Shown piece after piece: positions 1 through 5,108 of a stretch of 7,718 bases of DNA. Under the pieces are notes generated by a model. That model made no database searches, was not told the origin of the DNA, and saw only the letters and a list, made by a program, of their open reading frames with translations. Origin of the DNA: an uncultured Ruminococcus sp. (lineage in GTDB: Bacteria > Bacillota > Clostridia > Oscillospirales > Ruminococcaceae). The translations under genes and the position numbers were made by a program. Numbering within the stretch: the stretch's first letter is position 1; the number at the start of each line of letters is the position of its first letter. Where the stretch lies: assembly GCA_937898375.1 (NCBI GenBank), contig CALEJX010000145.1, positions 1-7,718 of the forward strand, in the 5' to 3' direction.

Positions 1-370
1 CAATTCTCGTCTTGTCCATAAAAACAAGCTCATTAGCATAGTCATCATAAATTCTCACTATGCCTGTCTTGGTCTGATAACTGCCTCCGCTTTTTCTCTC
101 ATCGGGAACAAAGTATGTCACTCTTATCTCAGGGCGTTCGTCAAGCATATCAAGCAGGCGGTTGAGATCGTCATTGAGCTTGTTTATCTCGTCCTCGGTA
201 AGCTCTGCCCTGCTGTCGGTGTATCTTGCAGTTTCATCAACGGCGGCGTCATAGCCTGTCAAAGCCGCAAAAGGGCTGAACTGCGCCGCCCTGTCTGATA
301 TGGACATTGGCGGATGATCGTCATAGTGCGGACGTGAAAACTGCTTTATGTCATAATAATTGTCATACAT
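1..370 (-). CDS. YolD-like protein, partial (runs off the left edge)
   Basis: Reading the minus strand from ATG at 370-368 gives 123 codons without a stop up to the window edge, so the C-terminus is missing. The protein starts MYDNYYDIKQFSRPHYDD. Residues ~22-42 hold the block SISDRAAQFSPFAAL-GYD, typical of YolD-like proteins (PF08863 group). A Glu/Asp-rich helical stretch (~54-78) follows, then a beta-rich part ending in IYDDYANELVFMD, as expected near the end of this family. The start is supported by AAGGTG at 386-381, about 10 bases upstream. It begins 16 bp after the polymerase stop, so the two are almost certainly one operon under the LexA box at 1937-1950. In Bacillus, YolD-type genes pair with UvrX/YqjW-like polymerases and have been proposed as functional counterparts of UmuD. 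That role is inferred here. The family call is from pattern recognition. Confidence 0.8.
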   Translation of the reverse strand, partial: MYDNYYDIKQFSRPHYDDHPPMSISDRAAQFSPFAALTGYDAAVDETARYTDSRAELTEDEINKLNDDLNRLLDMLDERPEIRVTYFVPDERKSGGSYQTKTGIVRIYDDYANELVFMDKTRI

Positions 371-386
371 TGTAAAAGCCCACCTT

Positions 387-1868
387 TCATGCCTTGTGAC
401 CGCCTATACTGCGATTGCGCACCCTTGCAGTAGCACCCTCAGTATAGTTCGTACCTTTTAAAATGGCATTTTTTCCATATTTGTGTTTTATCAAGAGCAT
501 TGCCTCCTGCAACGCCCTTTCTTTTTCCTCGGCATTGTTATCGTTACTCGCCGCTTCTGCCATATCAAACAAGCTTATCTGCTCATAGCTCTCAGCTTCG
601 GGGATATCCTCTTCCCTTATGACATTGCAGGCGGCCAGATTAAGCCGTCTTGCAAGCAAAGTCTTGTCGATTATTCGGTCAAAAAGCGCCATGGTTGCGT
701 CTATTATCTTTCTAGTAGAAGAAGTGTGCCTGCCGAGATTTTGCGTACCATGTGCGTGCTTTGGTATTTTTCTGCCATAGTGGTCAGAAACTATCTCACC
801 CGTATAGTGACCGTCCGCCAAGCTTTCTTTATCATACCCCACAGTGAGAACTATCTGATTTGTCACAACACCCTTATCCACGAGGTCAAGTGACAGCATA
901 TCAGCCATTTCCCACAATATAAGCCTTGTGCGCTTATAATCACACGGCTCTTGCAAGACCTGCCCCGAAGAAATGCTGTTGTTCGAGGGACGATATGACT
1001 TTACGTCAGGTATGGCGGTAGGTTCGATACCCCATGCGTGGTCGATAAGAAGCTCGGTATTTTTGCCGAAAACCTTGTAAAGCTTCCCTATAAGATAATG
1101 GTCCAGCGACCAGCGTGCAATATCCCCCATGGTGAAAATGCCAAGCTTTTCAAGGCGGTTCGCTGTGCCTGAACCCACACGCCAAAAGTCCGTGATAGGG
1201 GTATGCCCCCACAGTTTTTCTTTGTAAAGCTGTTCGTTCAGCTCAGCGATACGGACGCCGTTTTTGTCCGCAGGGATATGCTTTGCCACAATATCCATTG
1301 CCACCTTGCACAGATACATATTCGTTCCAACGCCTGCTGTTGCGGTGATGCCTGTAGTTTTCAGCACGTCCAAAATGAGCATTTGTGCGAAGCCACGTCC
1401 GTCAACGTCATAAAGTCCAAGATAGCCCGTTGCGTCGATAAAGACCTCGTCGATAGAATAGGCGAAAATATCCTCAGGCGACACATATTTCAGATAAATG
1501 CCGTATATTTTTGCGCTCACAGCCAGATATTTCGCCATTTGCGGAGTTGCCACGATATAATCAAGCTCGCAGGCAGGGTCGGACAAGTCGGAATAGATAT
1601 AGCTTTTCTTTGCAAACTGTCTTTTAGGAGATTTCTGCAAACGCTCCTTATTGACCCGCTCCACACGCTGTATTACCTCAAAAAGCCTTGCCCTGCCAGA
1701 TATCCCGAAGCTTTTCAGCGACGGCGAGACCGCAAGGCATATAGTTTTCTCCGTGCGGCTCTCGTCAGCCACCACAAGGTTTGTATTCAATGGGTCAAGC
1801 TGTCTTTCCACGCACTCCACCGAAGCATAAAAAGATTTCAGGTCTATTGCAACATAAATCTTATCCAC
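387..1868 (-). CDS. Y-family (UmuC/UvrX-like) translesion DNA polymerase
   Basis: A complete 493-aa error-prone polymerase for bypass synthesis over damaged DNA. The N-terminal palm motif IDLKSFYASVE carries catalytic Asp9 and the aromatic steric-gate position Tyr14. The second metal-binding motif is SIDE, with Asp140-Glu141. A helix-hairpin-helix thumb segment lies at ~228-251 (FWRVGSGTANRLEKLGI), and the little-finger domain spans ~290-410. QISLF at 430-434 is a canonical beta-clamp binding motif. The tail RNRSIGGHKA is the usual C-terminus of Firmicutes UvrX/YqjW-type enzymes. Length and all catalytic residues are normal. The start is GTG at 1868-1866, preceded by GGCGGTGAG; an ATG two bases upstream is out of frame. 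A LexA box and a promoter lie just upstream, and a YolD-like gene follows after 16 bp. This is the standard SOS arrangement. DinB-like (Pol IV) is the alternative name, but the C-terminus favours the UvrX/UmuC-like branch. Confidence 0.94.
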   Translation of the reverse strand: MDKIYVAIDLKSFYASVECVERQLDPLNTNLVVADESRTEKTICLAVSPSLKSFGISGRARLFEVIQRVERVNKERLQKSPKRQFAKKSYIYSDLSDPACELDYIVATPQMAKYLAVSAKIYGIYLKYVSPEDIFAYSIDEVFIDATGYLGLYDVDGRGFAQMLILDVLKTTGITATAGVGTNMYLCKVAMDIVAKHIPADKNGVRIAELNEQLYKEKLWGHTPITDFWRVGSGTANRLEKLGIFTMGDIARWSLDHYLIGKLYKVFGKNTELLIDHAWGIEPTAIPDVKSYRPSNNSISSGQVLQEPCDYKRTRLILWEMADMLSLDLVDKGVVTNQIVLTVGYDKESLADGHYTGEIVSDHYGRKIPKHAHGTQNLGRHTSSTRKIIDATMALFDRIIDKTLLARRLNLAACNVIREEDIPEAESYEQISLFDMAEAASNDNNAEEKERALQEAMLLIKHKYGKNAILKGTNYTEGATARVRNRSIGGHKA

Positions 1869-1899
1869 ATTCTCACCGCCTTTTTCCTTTATGTATAAT

Positions 1900-1928
1900 A
1901 GTATACCACGAAAATTTCTGTTTTACAA
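1900..1928 (-). promoter_or_regulatory. Promoter of the polymerase-YolD operon
   Basis: On the minus strand TTGTAA (1928-1923) and TATACT (1905-1900) are separated by 17 bases. A TG one base before the -10 makes it an extended -10. Transcription would start near 1893, leaving a short leader of about 25 bases before the GTG start. Confidence 0.7.
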
Positions 1929-1936
1929 TAGAAAAT

Positions 1937-1950
1937 CGAACAAAAGTTCT
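1937..1950 (-). promoter_or_regulatory. LexA (SOS) box
   Basis: CGAACAAAAGTTCT contains the GAAC-N4-GTTC core of the Gram-positive LexA/DinR operator with both half-sites perfect. It lies 8 bp upstream of the -35 of the polymerase operon. Its position in front of a translesion polymerase makes SOS induction the natural reading. LexA binding itself is inferred. Confidence 0.78.
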
Positions 1951-1981
1951 TAATTTTTATTTAACTCTTTTTATGGCGGTT

Positions 1982-2022
1982 GACAAAATAAAAAAACGTC
2001 CCCGAGAAATGTCAGGGACGTT
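1982..2022 (-). terminator. Rho-independent terminator after the unknown ORF
   Basis: The arms AACGTCCC (1995-2002) and GGGACGTT (2015-2022) pair perfectly around a 12-base loop. On the minus strand the stem is followed by TTTTTT and a further T-rich run (1996-1982). The TGA stop of the ORF that starts at 2905 lies inside the loop (2014-2012), so that ORF reads into its own terminator. Confidence 0.75.
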
Positions 2023-2905
2023 GGTGCTTGTTGAAAAAGTCCGAAACAAGTGGGACGTCGCATTTCTGTGAAACAGAAATTGAGCCGATCCCTACAAATG
2101 GCGTAAATACGCTGTTTATATGTAGGGGCGAACATCGTTTTTCGACAGACTGTGATATCTTCTTGAAAAAGATACCTCCTTTCTCGCTTGTTTCAGGGGT
2201 GATACTGTTATACACAAAAGCTGAAACACAGCCGTCTATACCGTCGCCTTTCATATCCAAGCACTCACGCTCGGCTTTCCAATCGTTTTTGTACGGACTA
2301 ACATAAAGCACTGCATTGCCGCCTATGATAGCATATGGATAACACTTATCCTCACGATACTTCTGAAACTCATCAAACGCCGCCAGCGCCTTGGCTTCTG
2401 TTTTGGTGAGCTTCTTTCTGTTTATTCTTCCGCTCCCCTTTCTGCCTGTCATGAATTTCATGCGCTTTTTGCTTTCCTCCACAAGCTCTTTCTTAGTGGC
2501 AAGAACGAGTTTATCATCACAGGAATACTGCTCCTCATCCTGCCATATCATAGCCTTTTTGTCATATGTAAAACCTATTGGCAGGACAAAGAACACCAGA
2601 TTTTTGCCTCTGTATGCAAATCTGTCTATCTCAGCTATAGCCCTTTTTCTTGTAGGATAAACGCCCCCGCACATACACAATCTGTCAAGCTTTCTGCCGT
2701 CCGTTCTATTGTATGCCTCTACCCTCCACTTTCTTGCGTCAGCGCCGCAGTACATGGAATAATTATCATATATCACCGTCTTTTTGCCCTCCTCGATTAT
2801 GATTACCTGCGTACCCTTTCTTTGCTCGTCAAACTGCGGAATGTTCTCTGACAGTTCCAATCTTTCAATGACCTCTGTGTTAAAAATCTTTGTGTTCTTT
2901 CTCAT
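2012..2905 (-). CDS. Unrecognised protein, C-terminus probably repeat-derived
   Basis: I do not recognise the family. The start is well supported: ATG 2905-2903 with GGAGG at 2917-2913, seven bases upstream, and tandem TATAAT promoters. The ORF encodes 297 aa with no signal peptide and no clear membrane segment. It has scattered cysteines (53, 77, 79, 129, 188, 215, 226), including a CMC pair. A strongly basic segment at ~138-172 contains GRKGSGR-NRKK and could contact nucleic acid, which is speculation. A second conserved-looking block is YAIIGGNAVLYVSPY at ~191-205. Residues from about 257 to the end are encoded by hairpin-rich, repeat-like DNA (2014-2137), and the stop lies in a terminator loop. 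The ancestral protein may therefore have ended near residue 240-250. It is followed by a terminator, so it is probably transcribed separately from the polymerase operon. Confidence 0.62.
   Translation of the reverse strand: MRKNTKIFNTEVIERLELSENIPQFDEQRKGTQVIIIEEGKKTVIYDNYSMYCGADARKWRVEAYNRTDGRKLDRLCMCGGVYPTRKRAIAEIDRFAYRGKNLVFFVLPIGFTYDKKAMIWQDEEQYSCDDKLVLATKKELVEESKKRMKFMTGRKGSGRINRKKLTKTEAKALAAFDEFQKYREDKCYPYAIIGGNAVLYVSPYKNDWKAERECLDMKGDGIDGCVSAFVYNSITPETSEKGGIFFKKISQSVEKRCSPLHINSVFTPFVGIGSISVSQKCDVPLVSDFFNKHQRP
2014..2137. repeat. Hairpin-rich repeat-like segment under the 3' end of the unknown ORF
   Basis: Two imperfectly nested palindromes lie side by side. ATTTCTGT-GAA-ACAGAAAT (2062-2080) is a perfect 8-bp stem with a 3-base loop. 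CCCTACA (2090-2096) pairs with TGTAGGG (2121-2127) and encloses GCGTA/TACGC (2101-2112). GGGACGT occurs twice in direct orientation (2015-2021 and 2052-2058), the first copy being an arm of the terminator. The GTAGGGGCGAACA style resembles short dispersed intergenic repeats of gut Clostridia, but I cannot show further copies here. Boundaries are approximate. Confidence 0.5.
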
Positions 2906-2947
2906 AGCCTTACCTCCGTATCAACTCTGCCTTGACCTTATGTGCTT

Positions 2948-2975
2948 ATTATAGCACCTTTAAGGTTCTGTTTAC
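2948..2975 (-). promoter_or_regulatory. Proximal promoter P2 of the unknown ORF
   Basis: On the minus strand GTAAAC (2975-2970), 16 bases, then a perfect TATAAT (2953-2948). The -35 is poor against TTGACA. The whole 28-base unit matches the distal promoter at 3037-3064 in 21 of 28 positions, which supports it as a real module. A small palindrome ACCTT-T-AAGGT lies in the spacer. The leader to the ATG would be about 35 bases. Confidence 0.6.
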
Positions 2976-3036
2976 TGTTCCAAAATGGTCTGTGGTGTGT
3001 CTTTTGATTTTATTCCCTTTTCAAGCTTCTGTATAT

Positions 3037-3064
3037 ATTATAACACCTGCTTGGTACAGTTTAC
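3037..3064 (-). promoter_or_regulatory. Distal promoter P1 of the unknown ORF
   Basis: This has the same layout as P2, 89 bp further upstream on the minus strand: GTAAAC (3064-3059), 16 bases, TATAAT (3042-3037), with AGGTG just before the -10 in both copies. A dyad at 3062-3079 overlaps its upstream edge. The gene-free stretch 2906-3266 between the two divergent genes otherwise holds only the SWIM gene promoter and AT-rich DNA. Confidence 0.5.
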
Positions 3065-3079
3065 CGAACTAACTCGGTA
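3062..3079. promoter_or_regulatory. Candidate operator dyad
   Basis: TACCGA-ACTAAC-TCGGTA is a perfect 6-bp inverted repeat with a 6-base spacer. A third related half-site, TTGGTAC, lies at 3051-3057. It overlaps the -35 end of P1 and sits between divergent genes, as expected for a repressor site. No regulator gene is next to it, so the binding protein is unknown. Confidence 0.4.
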
Positions 3080-3163
3080 CAAATATGATATGTTTTATTT
3101 TTTTATAAAAATATTTTAAGAGATTCTTTATCATATTATCTGTGTCACAAGCCTATCCACACC

Positions 3164-3192
3164 TTGTTTTTGCTACAGAAAAATGGTATAAT
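3164..3192 (+). promoter_or_regulatory. Promoter of the SWIM gene
   Basis: TTGTTT (3164-3169), 17 bases, then TATAAT (3187-3192) with an extended -10 TGG. It lies about 75 bases before ATG 3267. Over 30 positions it matches the promoter of the downstream AAA gene in 25. Confidence 0.72.
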
Positions 3193-3277
3193 GAGTATAA
3201 CAATTATTTTTCAGAAATTGTTGCCGGTACAGATCAACCTTATTTGAAACAGGAAGAAGTGACAAAATGAACATTGC

Positions 3278-4672
3278 GTGGAAATGCTTTTTTCAACGAG
3301 AACACATGACAGAGGTTATGATTATTTCTTAAATGGTGCAGTCCATGATATCGAATATTCCAACAACGAGTTTAAAGCCGTTGTGTCAGGAAATAAAGAT
3401 TATAATGTCAGGGTAGTATTTTCAGAAGATGATGAAAATGAAATATTAGATATGGATTGTACTTGCCCATACGCTTGCGACGAGAATACCTGCAAGCATA
3501 TGGTGGCTGCTCTTTACAAATTTGACGAATGCAGAGAAAATGGACTTGTCCTAAAAAGTTTAGCTGATGTTTTGTTCAAACCTGCGCATACTAAAGAGGA
3601 CATTGCAGCTAGAGAAACTGCGATAAAAAAGCTTGTCACATATGCTGACAATAAAACTGTTCGCTCTTTTTTAGCTGAGGTACTCGCTTCTGATGACAAG
3701 CTTTGCAGGAGGTTTTATAACATTCAGAATAAACTATTTACAAATGTTGATGTTGATAAATACTTTAAACAGATAGACCATATTATAAAAAGGTATGCAG
3801 GCTACGAAAACTTTTTAGATCGATACAGTGCTAATGATTTTATAGAAGAAATCGAAGATATCATAGATGGTGATCTGCGGATGATGATAGATAACGAAAA
3901 CTACATCAATGCATTTGAAATATCCTGCTATATCTTCACTGCTCTAAGTAACATTGATACATATGATTGTGATTATAAAGTTGAAGCGTTTGAAAATGAT
4001 ATCACGCTTCTATGGTCGGAGCTAATAAAAAAAGCAAACTATGAAGACAAGCATAAAATGTTCGAATGGTTTACTGCTCATCATGATGTTTCTGTATGTG
4101 ATTATTCTGATGGACCAATAGAAGATGTAATAATAAGCGAATTTAAAGAAAAAGAGTTTGAAAAAGATAAGCTAGATTTTTATACAAAAATGCTAAGACG
4201 ATCAGAAAAGTTAGATGATGATTTTGAAAAAGATTACGCTATAAACAAATGGGCTCTCGTTTATTTGGATTTTATTGCAGGCATAAATTTAGATGAAAAC
4301 ATAATTGAAAACGAATTTAAGAAATATTGCATATATTCTAATGTAAGAAAACTGTATGTTGACAGATGTCTGCAAAACAGCGAGTATGATAAGGCTATTC
4401 AACTTCTTGATGAAGGAATAATCATAGACGCAGACAACTCAGGCGTTGTTTCATACTATATAGAAAAGAAAAAAGATATATATCTTAAGACAGGAGATAA
4501 GGATAATTACTTAAAGAAGATATGGGATCTAGTTCTTAAAAATGCCGTTGGAAATATGAATATATACAGAGAGTTGAAACAGCAATACAATGAAGATGAA
4601 TGGTGCAAACTTCGTGAAGATATATTAAAAAAAACTTTCACCTTCTCAAAATCTTGCGAAATACTACAATGA
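3278..4672 (+). CDS. SWIM zinc-finger domain protein, long N-terminal fragment
   Basis: The open frame from GTG 3278 (or ATG 3284) encodes 464 aa. The zinc-binding SWIM motif is C-x-C-x8-C-x-H: Cys61, Cys63, Cys72 and His74, followed by the helix MVAALYKFDE. Ahead of it is the typical RTHDRGYDYFLNGAV segment and a beta-rich stretch (~22-60). The rest is a long acidic/basic alpha-helical region, with a repeat-like helical stretch around 370-400 (NSEYDKAIQLLDEGIIID). SWIM fingers bind nucleic acid or protein partners, and the function of this bacterial subgroup is not established. GTG 3278 has no good binding site at proper distance, so it is probably not the native start. The last 12 residues (TFTFSKSCEILQ) are out-of-frame tail after the A8 run. 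Read it together with the 4654-4977 fragment. Confidence 0.75.
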   Translation: MEMLFSTRTHDRGYDYFLNGAVHDIEYSNNEFKAVVSGNKDYNVRVVFSEDDENEILDMDCTCPYACDENTCKHMVAALYKFDECRENGLVLKSLADVLFKPAHTKEDIAARETAIKKLVTYADNKTVRSFLAEVLASDDKLCRRFYNIQNKLFTNVDVDKYFKQIDHIIKRYAGYENFLDRYSANDFIEEIEDIIDGDLRMMIDNENYINAFEISCYIFTALSNIDTYDCDYKVEAFENDITLLWSELIKKANYEDKHKMFEWFTAHHDVSVCDYSDGPIEDVIISEFKEKEFEKDKLDFYTKMLRRSEKLDDDFEKDYAINKWALVYLDFIAGINLDENIIENEFKKYCIYSNVRKLYVDRCLQNSEYDKAIQLLDEGIIIDADNSGVVSYYIEKKKDIYLKTGDKDNYLKKIWDLVLKNAVGNMNIYRELKQQYNEDEWCKLREDILKKTFTFSKSCEILQ

Positions 4673-4977
4673 AGAAAAGCTATATGACAGACTTCTCAAA
4701 TGCGTTGAAAAAAAGCACAGGAATATTTTTCTTGGAAGAGTATGTCGATGTTTTAAAAAGTATTTATCCTGAACAAATTCTTTATAAATATAGAAAAGAG
4801 CTTGAGAAAAGCTCGTCATATGCCGGTGGACGAAAACACTACGCTGATATGGTCGCTATAATGAGAAAAATGAAGAAAATATCTGGCGGTCAAAAGGTTG
4901 TTAGTGAAATTGCGGAGGAATGGAGAAAATTATATAAAAAACGTCCTGCAATGATGGACGAGCTCAGTAAATTGTAA
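4654..4977 (+). CDS. C-terminal fragment of the SWIM protein
   Basis: This open frame of up to 107 codons overlaps the end of the long fragment. Its first ~20 residues (including MKKSYMTDFSN) are probably not native. The corresponding stretch in the third frame, LAKYYNEEKLYDRLLKCVEK, fits the family better. From about 4714 on (STGIFFLEEYVDVLKSIYPEQ to RPAMMDELSKL) it looks like the standard C-terminus of SWIM-type proteins, with the conserved GGRKHYADMVAIMRKMKKI block. Neither TTG 4654 nor ATG 4669 has a convincing ribosome binding site, so independent translation is doubtful. Confidence 0.55.
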   Translation: MRNTTMKKSYMTDFSNALKKSTGIFFLEEYVDVLKSIYPEQILYKYRKELEKSSSYAGGRKHYADMVAIMRKMKKISGGQKVVSEIAEEWRKLYKKRPAMMDELSKL

Positions 4978-5045
4978 CAACTGTTAGAAAAGCACCATTA
5001 CTACACATTTTTCGCTACACCTTTACCAAAAAATCATATCATGGC

Positions 5046-5074
5046 TTGTTTTTTCTGCAGAAATATGATAAAAT
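5046..5074 (+). promoter_or_regulatory. Promoter of the AAA-ATPase/nuclease-like gene
   Basis: TTGTTT (5046-5051), 17 bases, TAAAAT (5069-5074). Including the preceding C, 25 of 30 bases equal the SWIM promoter at 3163-3192, and the shared part extends into the spacer (CT-CAGAAA). The gap between the SWIM stop and this promoter (4978-5045) shows no convincing terminator. Confidence 0.68.
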
Positions 5075-5108
5075 ATAAATAACATATATTTTTAAGGAGA
5101 TAGTACAA

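Larger units (their letters stand above)
3267..4977 (+). pseudogene. SWIM zinc-finger protein gene broken by three homopolymer frameshifts
   Basis: Three neighbouring frames together spell one complete SWIM-type protein. The start with a binding site (AGGAAG at 3251-3256) is ATG 3267, but that frame stops after 21 codons. One more T in the T6 run at 3288-3293 would join MNIAWKCFF to STRTHDRGYDYF, the expected family N-terminus. One A fewer in the A8 run at 4627-4634 would switch into a frame reading LSPSQNLAKYYNEEKLYDRLLKCVEK. One A fewer in the A7 run at 4708-4714 would switch into STGIFFLEEYVDVLKSIYPEQ and on to the stop at 4975-4977. The repaired product is about 569 aa, the usual size for these proteins as I know them. 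True decay, sequencing or assembly error, phase variation and transcriptional slippage cannot be told apart from this sequence. The gene is visibly more AT-rich than its flanks. Confidence 0.8.

Noticed and set aside
483..893. Plus-strand ORF of 136 codons
   Set aside because: Antisense to the conserved C-terminal half of the polymerase, with no promoter or RBS.
1203..1898. Plus-strand ORF of 231 codons opposite the polymerase
   Set aside because: It lies antisense to a gene with full catalytic motifs, has no RBS, and reads as cysteine/histidine-rich nonsense typical of a shadow frame.
3062..3079. Second LexA box
   Set aside because: It contains CGAAC, but the opposite half is TCGGT rather than GTTC, so it does not fit the Gram-positive LexA core.
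4654..4977. C-terminal SWIM fragment as an independent small gene
   Set aside because: Its start region is out of frame with the family-like sequence and lacks an RBS; it is better explained as the tail of the broken gene.
4978..5045. Terminator or operon linkage after the SWIM gene
   Set aside because: Only a weak TAAC/GTTA hairpin without a T-run is seen; readthrough into the AAA gene can be neither claimed nor excluded.
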